The position numbers were made by a program, and so were the translations under genes. Positions 10,563-19,274 of a DNA stretch of 64,000 bases are shown in pieces. The notes under the pieces were generated by a model. The model saw nothing but the letters and a program-made list of their open reading frames with translations, made no database searches and was not told the DNA's origin. Position 1 is the first letter of the stretch; each line of letters starts with the position of its first letter. The stretch comes from Roseibium aggregatum IAM 12614 (GTDB lineage: Bacteria > Pseudomonadota > Alphaproteobacteria > Rhizobiales > Stappiaceae): assembly GCF_000168975.1 (NCBI RefSeq), contig NZ_AAUW01000007.1, positions 124,001 through 188,000 on the forward strand, written 5' to 3'.

Positions 10563-10796
10563 GAATTCCTCTCCCTCATGAAAATCCCTGAGCCGTGACT
10601 CTCGAGACCTCCTATCTGCAAGCAATGACAGACAAGCTCTTCCGAAAGTCCGGTCCAGACCAGCGAATGGAAAAACAATCTGATCGGATTGTTCCTCACT
10701 GACCCAATTTCCCGGCTTGTCACCGTGTTTTGTGCTGGGGCTCTGGCGCGTCCTGAATTGTCAGAGCCCGATCATTTCAAGATTTATACGGCCCGG

Positions 10797-11501
10797 TCAA
10801 CTTGCAAGTGCAAGCACGACAATCACGGCTGCGAGCAACACGAGCCCCCAGACCATGGGGCCGCCGAAAACGTTGCGTCCTGCGGCTGCTTCAATATTTT
10901 GTTCCGCCTGGTGGATTTTTTCCTCAACCGCATGCTCTGCATCCTCGATTGCATGCATGACTTCGCCGGGAGCTTCCTCAATCGCGATCCGCTTGGCTTC
11001 TTCCGCCACTCCCGGATCCAGATCGTCACTTGCAGCGGCTGCAGGTTCATCCTGTCCGGCCGGTGACCCCACCATCTCGGAAAACTTCGTGAAGAATTCT
11101 TCCGCCATTTTCTTGGCGGTGGAATCGATCAGCCGGCTGCCGAGCTGGGCAAGTTTGCCGCCGACCTGTGCCTTGGCTTCGTAGGTAAGGATTGTCTCGT
11201 CACCCTCCTCCGTCAGCTTCACATCCGCGGAGCCTTTGGCGAAACCGGCGACGCCGCCCTTGCCTTCTCCGGTTATCGTATAGCTTTCCGGGGGGTTCAT
11301 GTTTTCAAGGGTAACTTCCCCTTTGAACTTTGCTTTGACAGGCCCGATTTTCGATGTGACCGCAGCGGTCATTTCGGTGTCCGAGGTCTTTTCGAGGCTT
11401 TCGCAGCCAGGAATGCAGGCCCGAAGGACGTCCGGATCGTTCAAGGCTTGCCAGACGGTTTCCCGTTTGGCCGGGATCCGGCGGGAGCCGCTCATATCCA
11501 T
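10797..11501 (-). CDS. coxG: CoxG-like SRPBCC protein with C-terminal membrane anchor
   Basis: The 234-aa protein begins with a CoxG/SRPBCC fold (about residues 1-145, with the typical start MDMSGSRRIPAKRETVW and the motif ACIPGCESLE). An acidic, helix-prone linker follows, then a hydrophobic C-terminal segment (about residues 213-232) ending at the stop. CoxG proteins accompany aerobic CO-dehydrogenase-type enzymes and are thought to bind lipids or recruit the enzyme to the membrane. GGGGAG precedes the ATG at 11501. It is 234 bases upstream of coxS, so it may have a separate transcript. Confidence 0.85.
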   Translation of the reverse strand: MDMSGSRRIPAKRETVWQALNDPDVLRACIPGCESLEKTSDTEMTAAVTSKIGPVKAKFKGEVTLENMNPPESYTITGEGKGGVAGFAKGSADVKLTEEGDETILTYEAKAQVGGKLAQLGSRLIDSTAKKMAEEFFTKFSEMVGSPAGQDEPAAAASDDLDPGVAEEAKRIAIEEAPGEVMHAIEDAEHAVEEKIHQAEQNIEAAAGRNVFGGPMVWGLVLLAAVIVVLALAS

Positions 11502-11778
11502 GTGTTTTCTCCCCAAGTCGCGCTTTGGCGCGTTTTTGCAAAGGTCCAGTCGGCATTCAACGCGATTGGAGCGTTCGTCGCAAACACGTTTTCCCGCATG
11601 AGAGCGTGTTTCGTACAAATTTTCAATCGCTTATCTGAACAGAATTGCAGAACACAATTCCGGGAAGCTCATGTGTGACCCCGCCAGCATATGAACTGGC
11701 CGGCGCAGTCTGCGCCGTTGAAACGTTCTAGTCCTGACAGTTCCGGCCAGATTTGAACAAGCCGTCTGGCAATCCATT
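11502..11778. other. Intergenic region between coxG start and the c-di-GMP regulator
   Basis: These 277 bases lie upstream of coxG and downstream of the REC-GGDEF-EAL gene, both on minus. Two short inverted repeats near 11690-11730 (cores GGCGCAG/CTGCGCC and GCCAG/CTGGC) could end the regulator transcript but lack a T-tract. The coxG promoter must lie here; I cannot place it. Confidence 0.3.
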
Positions 11779-14022
11779 TTAACCGAAGGCGACGCCTGGT
11801 TCGACGGTTTTCTGGATGAACCCGGTCAGATCACTGGCCGCCAAAGGCTTGGCGTAGAGATATCCTTGCAGGTAGTCACACTGAAGCTCCTGCATGATGT
11901 CTCTCTGGGCAACCGTTTCGACACCTTCGGCGGTGACATTCAGATCCAACGCCTGCGCAACGGCGATGATCGATTTCACAACGGCATGCGCGTCGGCGTC
12001 CTGATCCATGTTCATGGTGAAGCTTCGATCGATCTTGATACCGTCCACGGGCAGTTTGCGAAGATAACTGAACGAGGAATACCCTGTACCGAAATCGTCA
12101 ATGACAACACGCGCACCTTTGTCACGGAGCCACGTGAGCAAGGCCAGTGTCACCCGATCATTGCTCAAGAACAGCCCTTCCGTCACCTCGAAAACCAGGC
12201 GATCTAGCGGCAACCCGGCGGCAGTCACCGCATCCTCGATATCTTTGTAAAGCCGATTGGCCTGAACCTGCTTGGGAGACAGGTTCACATTCAATCGAAC
12301 GTCATCGGATATCCCGGTCAAGTTGCTGAATTCGGCAAACGATGTCTTGAACATCCATGCGCCGATTTCGGTAATGAGACCGCTGGCTTCGGCGGCTTCG
12401 ATCATGCGTGCCGTATTGAGGAAGGTCCCGTTTGGCGTGCGGAAACGCATCAGGGCTTCAAACGACGCCAGACTTTCGTCCCGGGCCCGCATGATGGGCT
12501 GATAGCTCAGCGAGAACTTCGTCTGATTGCTGGAACCGGTCAGGAGCGAGGCGAGCCGCAGACGCTCGAAGGCCGCTTCCTGCATCAACGGATGAAAGAC
12601 AGCGTGATTCGTCACGCCCTTCTGCCTCACGTCGTTGAGTGCGATGGAAGCAAAACGAACGAGTTGTTCCGCGCTCTGAGCTTCCGTATCGGTTGACGCG
12701 AAACCCAACCGAAGCCGCAGGCTGATCTGATTGTCCTCCAGCGTGATCGGTTGCTGAAAGGCATCCTCGACGCGAGCAACCACATCCTGAATGGTGTTCC
12801 CCTCGCCGCCTTTAAGAAGGATCAGAAACTCGTCCTTTTCCTTCCGGGCAATGGTGAGCGCATCCGGGAACGTCTGCGACAGGCGGTGGCCGGTCCGCTT
12901 CAGAACTGCGCCTGCCTTTTCGTCACCAATCCCATCGACAATGACCCGAAAGCGATGGATGTCGCAATGGACGACCAGAAGCTTCGATCCATTGGCCGCG
13001 TGCCGCTGAAAGGTTTCGAGAAACCCTGAAAAGGTCGACAGGCCGGTGACGCGATCGACATAGGCCAGGTTACGGATATGCTCCAACAGACCGGTTTTCT
13101 CATATCCGAGCGCAACATTGGAAACGAAGAGTTGCACCACTTCGGAGCCAACGAGCTCTTCGAGAAGTTCCTCGGAAATGCCAAGATAGAGCGCGCCTGT
13201 CATGCCATTGCGGGTAATGAGCGGCAGCGCCAGTCCTTTGGGCGACGCACACGTCGCCTGGCTTTCGACACATCCTGAGACCGCGTTGCGGATGGCGTCA
13301 TCACTGATGACTTCCACCGGCAGGTCGATCTTGTCTTCGAAGTTTCCGGTGGCGGCCAATACCCGGATGTTGGACTTGTCGAACGAGCCGTAGTCCGGAA
13401 GCGTCTCCAGACCGCACAAAAGACTATCGACAGGCTGACCGACCAGAACCGTAAAATGCTTCAATACGGCGGCGGCAAATTCACTCAGAGCGTTCTTTTC
13501 GACAATCGCAGCAAAATGCTCGTTCAACTGCTTGAGCTTCTTGCGATTGGTCTCAAGCGACATGACCAGTTTGTAGCCACGCAGACCGGTAACAATTGCC
13601 GTGATCAGCTTAGTTCGAGACAGCTCGGCTTTTTCGGTATAGCCGTCGATATCGAACTTCATGATCACGTCGGTCTGCGGTGCATATCCGGGCTGACCCG
13701 TACGCAGGATCAGCCGCGTGAAACGATTGCCGAGTTCCGAACGGATCCAGCTCACGAGCCCAAGACCGGCCGTGTCGCTTTCCATGACAACATCGACAAG
13801 CGCCACGGCGATATCCGCGTGCTTTAACAGGATTTGCCGGGCTTCCTGGGCAGAAAGGGCATGCAGCAGTTCAAACGGGCGGTTTTCGAACACGCATCCG
13901 CCAACAGCGATCTTGGTGACCTCATGCACATCGGGATCGTCATCGACAATCAGGATCTTCCAGGGCGCCTTGGCAGGCTTCTTCACTTCCGGCGCTGAAG
14001 GGGCAAGAAAGTCCATCACCAT
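11779..14022 (-). CDS. Response regulator with REC-DUF3369-GGDEF-EAL (predicted c-di-GMP phosphodiesterase)
   Basis: The 747-aa cytoplasmic regulator has an N-terminal receiver with acidic pocket Asp27-29 and phospho-acceptor Asp77, a DUF3369 sensor domain, a GGDEF-like domain, and a C-terminal EAL domain. The GGDEF motif is degenerate (KEKDEF), so diguanylate cyclase activity is unlikely. The EAL domain keeps EALMR, NLSPKQ, EVTEG, DDFGTGYSS, IKIDRSF and TAEGVET, so c-di-GMP hydrolysis is likely. The start at 14022 follows AAGG and lies two bases beyond the kinase stop. The pairing with the kinase suggests phosphorylation-controlled c-di-GMP turnover, possibly governing motility. Confidence 0.9.
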   Translation of the reverse strand: MVMDFLAPSAPEVKKPAKAPWKILIVDDDPDVHEVTKIAVGGCVFENRPFELLHALSAQEARQILLKHADIAVALVDVVMESDTAGLGLVSWIRSELGNRFTRLILRTGQPGYAPQTDVIMKFDIDGYTEKAELSRTKLITAIVTGLRGYKLVMSLETNRKKLKQLNEHFAAIVEKNALSEFAAAVLKHFTVLVGQPVDSLLCGLETLPDYGSFDKSNIRVLAATGNFEDKIDLPVEVISDDAIRNAVSGCVESQATCASPKGLALPLITRNGMTGALYLGISEELLEELVGSEVVQLFVSNVALGYEKTGLLEHIRNLAYVDRVTGLSTFSGFLETFQRHAANGSKLLVVHCDIHRFRVIVDGIGDEKAGAVLKRTGHRLSQTFPDALTIARKEKDEFLILLKGGEGNTIQDVVARVEDAFQQPITLEDNQISLRLRLGFASTDTEAQSAEQLVRFASIALNDVRQKGVTNHAVFHPLMQEAAFERLRLASLLTGSSNQTKFSLSYQPIMRARDESLASFEALMRFRTPNGTFLNTARMIEAAEASGLITEIGAWMFKTSFAEFSNLTGISDDVRLNVNLSPKQVQANRLYKDIEDAVTAAGLPLDRLVFEVTEGLFLSNDRVTLALLTWLRDKGARVVIDDFGTGYSSFSYLRKLPVDGIKIDRSFTMNMDQDADAHAVVKSIIAVAQALDLNVTAEGVETVAQRDIMQELQCDYLQGYLYAKPLAASDLTGFIQKTVEPGVAFG

Positions 14023-14023
14023 C

Positions 14024-15634
14024 TCAATGCACCTTCTGCCCGAGCCGCTTCCGGGTATCCTGAACAGCAACGGCGGAGAACTCGATTGTGAATTCCGTTC
14101 CGGAGCCGACATTCGATGACACGGCGATGGTTCCGCTCAGGGCTTCCGTAACCAGTTGGTAGCAAATCGCCATCCCTAAGCCGGATCCTCCTTTGCCGAA
14201 CTTCGTCGTGAAGAACGGCTCGAAAACTTTTTTCAGATTCTTCTCCGGGATGCCTACACCGAAATCCTGACATTTGAAGATAATCTTGCATTCGTTCGAA
14301 TTGCCGCGGCCCATGTCACTGGCATGGACTAACTGAGAAGACAATTTGATCAACCCCTCGCTGCGACCTTCGTATCCGTGTTTTATCGCGTTTTCGACCA
14401 AATTCGAAACGAGCTGACTGACGGCCCCCGGATAGCTGTCGATAATCTCATCCGCATGGAGATCCAGTTCGATCTTGAAGGGTGTTTTCTTCAGCGTTGG
14501 CTGCAACGTCGCCAGGGTCTCGCGAATGATGTGATCAAAATTGAAAGCCCGTTTTTTCTCGCTCTGCCGGTCGACCGCAACCTGGCGGAAATTACCCACC
14601 AGTTCGCGCGCCCGGCCAAGTGTTTTCTCGATTATATGGGCGGTATCGGAAATACGCTCGATTTCGTTTTCCAGAGCATCCTTGCTCAGTTTCTGCTCTT
14701 CCAGCTCACTGCGCAAGTAACCGGTTGAATCCTTTATGGTGGTCGCCGCCATCAAGGCATTTCCCAAAGGCGTATTCAATTCATGAGACACACCGGCGAC
14801 AAGCGCGCCGAGTGCAGCAAGATTGTCGGCCTGGATAAGCTCTTCCTGCACCAGCTTGAGCTGTTCCGTCCGATGGGCCACCAAATCCTCAAGGTTGGTC
14901 TGATATTCCTGGATTTTCTGCAAATCCAGATGCCGCCGCTGAACCATGGATTGCAGACTGGCCGCAAGAATGCCGATCTCGTCCACACGTCCGGGCATGA
15001 GTTCGGCTTTGGGCGGATCCTCGATCAGCCGCGGTGTCGAAAGATAGTGCACGATTGCAGACAACGGCTGCCCGATAAGACGGCGGAAAACGGTCCTGAT
15101 AACAATTGCCAGCAGCAGCAGATAGACGATGATTGCGGTGACGATAAAACCCACTGTGGAAACAATCTCATAGGAGATCGTATTCCTGTCTATAAGAATG
15201 AAGACCTGACCGATTGCATCCTTGTGCAGAATTGTACTTGGCGAATTGAGAGTATAGGTGAGCGCTTCAGCGGCACGAGGCCCGGTGACAGGCTCGCCGA
15301 AATTGCCGGTATCGGGTGTCTCGACCCAAACCTTCTCGACAACCTCGAGACTTTCCAACCCTCGGATGAGCTGCAAGGTCGCGTCGGCATTCACCGTCCA
15401 GATGGCGCGTTCGAACGGCCGCTTTGTTGCCTGAAAAAAGGCCTCGGTGACACGAATGGCACGGGCGTGAGACGCATCCCAGGTTATCTTGGTGAGAATG
15501 CCGATGAAAATGACGCCAAGTACGGCGAACAGACCCAGCGTATAGAGAATGAACGTCCGGGACAGGCTGGCCCGGCCCATCTCCTTGGATGAATTTGGCA
15601 ACGACGTACCGCCGTTAAGAGTCAAGACGCCCAC
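14024..15634 (-). CDS. Membrane sensor histidine kinase
   Basis: The 536-aa kinase has two membrane helices (about residues 27-49 and 157-180) around a roughly 105-residue periplasmic domain. A HAMP-like linker and coiled coil follow, then a HisKA-type H-box with His284 in GVSHELNTPLG. The ATPase domain shows NLVENAIKHG, DFGVGIP and GSGLGMAICY. An internal ATG at 15580 (MGRASLSRT) would also give a full N-terminal helix, so the start is uncertain. It is the obvious partner of the adjacent REC-DUF3369-GGDEF-EAL protein. The input signal is unknown. Confidence 0.9.
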   Translation of the reverse strand: MGVLTLNGGTSLPNSSKEMGRASLSRTFILYTLGLFAVLGVIFIGILTKITWDASHARAIRVTEAFFQATKRPFERAIWTVNADATLQLIRGLESLEVVEKVWVETPDTGNFGEPVTGPRAAEALTYTLNSPSTILHKDAIGQVFILIDRNTISYEIVSTVGFIVTAIIVYLLLLAIVIRTVFRRLIGQPLSAIVHYLSTPRLIEDPPKAELMPGRVDEIGILAASLQSMVQRRHLDLQKIQEYQTNLEDLVAHRTEQLKLVQEELIQADNLAALGALVAGVSHELNTPLGNALMAATTIKDSTGYLRSELEEQKLSKDALENEIERISDTAHIIEKTLGRARELVGNFRQVAVDRQSEKKRAFNFDHIIRETLATLQPTLKKTPFKIELDLHADEIIDSYPGAVSQLVSNLVENAIKHGYEGRSEGLIKLSSQLVHASDMGRGNSNECKIIFKCQDFGVGIPEKNLKKVFEPFFTTKFGKGGSGLGMAICYQLVTEALSGTIAVSSNVGSGTEFTIEFSAVAVQDTRKRLGQKVH

Positions 15635-16065
15635 CTCAATTCATGGTGTCCGTTCCAGCTCATGTAATTCCGGAATAACCCGGCTCACATGGCTCCGCTC
15701 AAGAACGAAAACTGAACCGCTTTTGCGGACCGTCTCTTCAATACTTGATTCACAGACACATCGATATTGCCCCTCGCCTGATCAACGCCCCTTATAGTGG
15801 ACTTCATTTGATCAAAGCGCCAATGTATCGTCTATCTTCGGCAGGTTTTCTAAATTTTCCATAAAAATCAATTGTAAATTGAAACAGCCCTCGTTCCACA
15901 TCGAAATGGCTAGTCTTGAATCTACAAAATTATGAATTCCAGATATTTGAGCGGCATCGCATCATGCAATTGTTTCCGGCAAAACTCTCATGCCAGTCCG
16001 CTCGGTTGTTGCCTTTGCAAACAGCGTGTCGATGCAAGGGCTCCAGATTCTAGAGTTTATCCCAC
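15635..16065. other. Intergenic region upstream of the kinase and downstream of ftcR
   Basis: These 431 bases are more AT-rich than the flanks and contain no convincing gene. A perfect 10-bp palindrome TTTGATCAAA lies at 15807-15816. It is not an FNR/Anr box, and its meaning is unknown. The promoter for the kinase-regulator pair should lie here. Confidence 0.3.
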
Positions 16066-16869
16066 TCAGGCATTGACCACAGACAAGAACGGCTTGTTTG
16101 CAGTGCGGGTTTCGACCGGAGCTTCTACTGCGTGGCTTGTTGCCGGCGAAGGCTGAACGTGACGCCGGGTATCCGCAACCTTTTGCTTGGGTGCCGTCGC
16201 GTCCTTCAGCATATAGCCGATATAACGTGTCGACTCGATTGCATCGTATCCCAGTTTCTTCTTCAGTTTCTTGCGCAGCTTGGAAATGTGGCTTTCGACG
16301 ACACACTCATCCACGCCGTCATTCATGACACCGTAAACGGCATTGAAGATTTGTGTCTTGGTGACACGCCGCCCCTTGTTCTTGACGAGATATTCAAGAA
16401 TACGGCGCTCGCGTCGCGGCAATTCCATGACATCGCCGCCGACCACAGGATCGCGGCCGTCGAAGAAGACCTCGATTGCGCCGGTGCCTGCGGAATTGTT
16501 GCGAGACGTGATCCGGCGACGGAAGGCTCCGACGCGGGCGATGATCTCCCGAACATGCACCGGCTTCTTCAGAACGTCGTCCATACCCGCAGAGAACAGA
16601 TCAAGCGTACTCTCCAGGTTGGCCGTGTCTTCCAGAGCCACGATCTGGGCTTCCGGACACCGGCTGCGGATCGACGCGACGTAACCGCATCTTTCCTCAC
16701 ACTCTCCCAACAGGATGGCGTCAACCGATCCGAGGTCCTGGGCGCATGTGATTTCCAGCCAGTCCAGAAGTTCCGATGGATGAAGTTCCAGGGAGGCGTA
16801 GCCTTCCCGGTCGAATGCCGAGGCATAGCCTGCGGTCACTATCTCTCTTGAGTCTACAATTATGAACAT
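16066..16869 (-). CDS. ftcR: FtcR/Rem-like orphan response regulator, putative flagellar master activator
   Basis: The 267-aa protein has an N-terminal receiver-like domain (about 1-115), an OmpR-type winged helix (about 120-215, with RRERRILEYLVKNKG and VVESHISKLRKKLKKKLG), and a low-complexity C-terminal tail. It resembles FtcR of Brucella and Rem of Sinorhizobium, which activate flagellar operons. The usual phospho-acceptor Asp is replaced by Gly55 (ILLGE), though the switch Lys-Pro remains, so phosphorylation is unlikely. I chose the ATG at 16869 because AAGGGG lies 8 nt upstream and homology starts at MFIIVDSREIV. It lies beside fliI. Confidence 0.88.
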   Translation of the reverse strand: MFIIVDSREIVTAGYASAFDREGYASLELHPSELLDWLEITCAQDLGSVDAILLGECEERCGYVASIRSRCPEAQIVALEDTANLESTLDLFSAGMDDVLKKPVHVREIIARVGAFRRRITSRNNSAGTGAIEVFFDGRDPVVGGDVMELPRRERRILEYLVKNKGRRVTKTQIFNAVYGVMNDGVDECVVESHISKLRKKLKKKLGYDAIESTRYIGYMLKDATAPKQKVADTRRHVQPSPATSHAVEAPVETRTANKPFLSVVNA

Positions 16870-17107
16870 ATCAGCCCCTTGGATTTTACCAATGTAGAAT
16901 CCGTAATTTTGGAGCTTCACAAGGTCAACGTTTCTTCCCTATCCGGACAATTATTTCAGAATTTATAGTGGTGGAAGTTCTTATATCCACATAGAAAACT
17001 AAATAAAAAATCGCGGACATTACGAATAAACTGAGAGAAAAATTTATTAAAATGATGGATATCGCGTTTTTCCGCGATCCTTAATAAGATGTAACAGTGA
17101 TATATAC
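16870..17107. promoter_or_regulatory. AT-rich region upstream of ftcR
   Basis: This 238-base stretch upstream of ftcR is much richer in A+T than its surroundings. It includes a hairpin at 17061-17078 (ATCGCG, six-base loop, CGCGAT). It probably holds the ftcR promoter and control sites. A TTAA-containing stretch near 17080 resembles half a CtrA site but does not complete the TTAA-N7-TTAA pattern. Confidence 0.4.
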
Positions 17108-17137
17108 AAAAATCGCCGCCAGACAAGGCGGCAATTT
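17108..17137 (-). terminator. Intrinsic terminator after fliI
   Basis: On the minus strand, GCCGCC and GGCGGC pair around a 6-base loop and are followed by a run of T, 30 bases after the fliI stop. This marks the end of the DUF1217-flgF-(263 aa)-fliI operon. Confidence 0.75.
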
Positions 17138-17167
17138 CATATTTATACTGGAGATGTGGAAAATAGT

Positions 17168-18514
17168 TTACGTATCGGCAGCTAGAGCCTGTGCCAGGTC
17201 TGCAAATGGATCGGAGGGCGCCACCTGGTCTGAACGCTGTCTCAGCGCCTCGTAAATCCTGGGAACGAGACGGCAGGCCTTTTCGAGTTTTTCGTCCCCC
17301 GCAGTCTGAAAGCCGCCCATAAGACGCAGGTCCTTCGTATCTTCATAATAGGAAATCAGTCCCTTGATACGGTGGATCAGATCCTGCTGATCCTGCGTCC
17401 AGGCCCGGTCCGCCAAGCGCGAGGTGGATTTCAAAACGCTGACTGGTGGATAGTGGCCGGACTCTGCAATCTGCCGATCCAGGACGATGTGACCGTCCAG
17501 CAGGCCTCGTATTGCATCGGAAACCGGATCGTTGTGGTCATCTCCGTCAACAAGAACGGAGAATATTCCTGTAATCGACCCCTCGCCACTACTGCCGGGG
17601 CCTGCGCGCTCAATAAGGCGGGCGAGATCGGCAAAGACGCTTGGCGGGAAACCCCGGGCAACCGGTGGTTCTCCGGCTGCCAATGCCACATCCCGCGCGG
17701 CATGGGCAAAGCGGGTGGCTGAATCCAGAATGAGCAACACCTTGTGGCCTTGAGCGCGAAAATACTCGGCAACACTCATTGCCGTCTTGGGCGCCAGGCG
17801 GCGCTGCATGGCACTTTCGTCGCCGGTCGAAGCGACAACGACGGAATGCGCCAACGTCTCGCCAAGAATGTCGTCGATGAACTCGCGCACTTCACGTCCG
17901 CGTTCGCCGACAAGACCGACAACAACCGTGTCGAAATCCCCAAACCCGGCAAGCATGCCGAGAAGAGTGGATTTGCCGACACCGGAACCTGCGAAAACAC
18001 CGACGCGCTGACCGACACAGAGCGGTGTGAACAGGTCGATCACCCGTACGCCGGTCCGAACGCCTTCGGAAATCTTGCTCCTGTTCATCGCCGGTGGAGG
18101 AGCTCGGTCCAGAAGAAAGGCCTCGACACCGTGGGCAAGTGGCCCTGCCCCGTCTATCGGTTCGCCAAGTGCATTTACAATCCGTCCGCGCCAGCTCATG
18201 TCCGGATGGATGGCAAGCCCACCCATTACGGATGCAACGCTGCCGATGCCGATGTCGGTCACCCGTTCGAGCGGTTTGATCACCACGTCCTTCTGGTCGA
18301 GCCGGATGATTTCGCCCTGTCGCACGCCGGAACGCCCCTCGAACTGCACCAGATCGCCCAGGCAAACTACGCGGGACAGACCGGAGACACGAATGGACTC
18401 GGAGGAAACCTGGGTCACTCGTCCGCTGAGTTTGACGGGCCCGATTTCCGTTTCAAGGGCCGCCAGCGACGCGGAGATTTGGTCAAGTGCGTTCAGATGC
18501 GGAGCGTTCGGCAT
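17168..18514 (-). CDS. fliI: Flagellum-specific export ATPase
   Basis: FliI is the cytoplasmic hexameric ATPase of the flagellar type III export apparatus. The 448-aa protein has Walker A AGSGVGKST (about 175-183), the GLVGERGREVREF motif, and Walker B VLLILDSATRF. Its start lies 32 bases inside the 3' end of the upstream 263-aa gene, implying translational coupling. No canonical fliJ follows it. The FliH-like partner is encoded 25 kb away in the fliF operon. Confidence 0.96.
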   Translation of the reverse strand: MPNAPHLNALDQISASLAALETEIGPVKLSGRVTQVSSESIRVSGLSRVVCLGDLVQFEGRSGVRQGEIIRLDQKDVVIKPLERVTDIGIGSVASVMGGLAIHPDMSWRGRIVNALGEPIDGAGPLAHGVEAFLLDRAPPPAMNRSKISEGVRTGVRVIDLFTPLCVGQRVGVFAGSGVGKSTLLGMLAGFGDFDTVVVGLVGERGREVREFIDDILGETLAHSVVVASTGDESAMQRRLAPKTAMSVAEYFRAQGHKVLLILDSATRFAHAARDVALAAGEPPVARGFPPSVFADLARLIERAGPGSSGEGSITGIFSVLVDGDDHNDPVSDAIRGLLDGHIVLDRQIAESGHYPPVSVLKSTSRLADRAWTQDQQDLIHRIKGLISYYEDTKDLRLMGGFQTAGDEKLEKACRLVPRIYEALRQRSDQVAPSDPFADLAQALAADT

Positions 18515-19274
18515 GGCGTTCCTGAAGAGCTTTCAAGACATCGAGAGGCAGATGGTTGGATTTGTGCGACGCCAGCCGGTCGAGCCCCTGCTGGTCGGGC
18601 AAGACCGGTCCGGATTGCGTCGCACTTTCCGGCAAGTCGACATACGAAACGGATGAAGCGTAACCAGTCGCAGACTTTTCGGAGGATGTAGTCGCTCCTG
18701 AAGCCGGCCCCTGCGTTGCGTCAGCGCCATCGATGAAGTCAACGAGAGCTGAAGGCGGCGTATCCCTGCGACCGGTCGATGCCACGGCTTCTCCAAGAAC
18801 TGCCGAGGCCGCTGCCTGATCTACGCCGGTTGCCGCTGGCGCAACGACTGGCTTGCGGAGGGGCACCGGAACATCGGTGGCAGGTGCCGGTTCAGTGGCC
18901 GGTGCCGCTTCGGCAACTTCGACAGGTTGTGAGTTTGGGGTTTCCGAACCACTGTTCAGGCGATCACCAACCTCGTTATAGGCAAGCATGGCCCCAAGCC
19001 CTACAGGGCCACCAAGCGCAAACCCGTAAAGAGCATTGCCGGCCTTGCGGGCATTGTCTGAGATTTCGTCGTTCGTGACGGACCTGTAAAGTTCAGCAAT
19101 CCCAGGGATATGCTGCAACGGATTGATCACGTCGATGAAGTCACCAAAGCTGAAAGCGGAGTTTTCAGTCTTGGACGAAAGACCAGACCGTGTGGCCTTG
19201 TTGGGTGAACCATCCATAACCACACCAAGGTCCAGCGGCTTGCCCACCGCCTGTGTTGCGTCCACCGCCGTCAT
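18483..19274 (-). CDS. Conserved flagellar-operon protein of unknown function
   Basis: The 263-aa protein overlaps flgF by 4 bases and fliI by 32, so it belongs to this operon. Residues about 46-105 form the most distinctive part: FIDVINPLQHIPGIAELYR, then a small-residue hydrophobic stretch NALYGFALGGPVGLGAMLAY that could be a membrane hairpin. The middle is low-complexity, rich in Ala, Pro and Thr. I recall 'INPLQHIP...LYR...GGPxG' proteins from alphaproteobacterial flagellar loci, but I know of no tested function. Confidence 0.8.
   Translation of the reverse strand: MTAVDATQAVGKPLDLGVVMDGSPNKATRSGLSSKTENSAFSFGDFIDVINPLQHIPGIAELYRSVTNDEISDNARKAGNALYGFALGGPVGLGAMLAYNEVGDRLNSGSETPNSQPVEVAEAAPATEPAPATDVPVPLRKPVVAPAATGVDQAAASAVLGEAVASTGRRDTPPSALVDFIDGADATQGPASGATTSSEKSATGYASSVSYVDLPESATQSGPVLPDQQGLDRLASHKSNHLPLDVLKALQERHAERSASERT

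Noticed and set aside
10738-10769. Inverted repeat GGGCTCTG/CAGAGCCC between coxG and coxS
   Set aside because: The loop is 16 bases and there is no T-tract, so it is not a convincing terminator; it may be chance.
11690-11730. Double hairpin as terminator of the REC-GGDEF-EAL gene
   Set aside because: Stems are short and no T-run follows on the transcribed strand; noted only in the intergenic description.
14783-15592. 269-aa plus-strand frame opposite the sensor kinase
   Set aside because: The kinase frame has clear HisKA and HATPase motifs; the opposite frame has none.
17080-17100. Possible CtrA box near ftcR
   Set aside because: Only one TTAA half fits; the second half at the required 7-base spacing reads TAAC, and AT-rich DNA yields such halves by chance.
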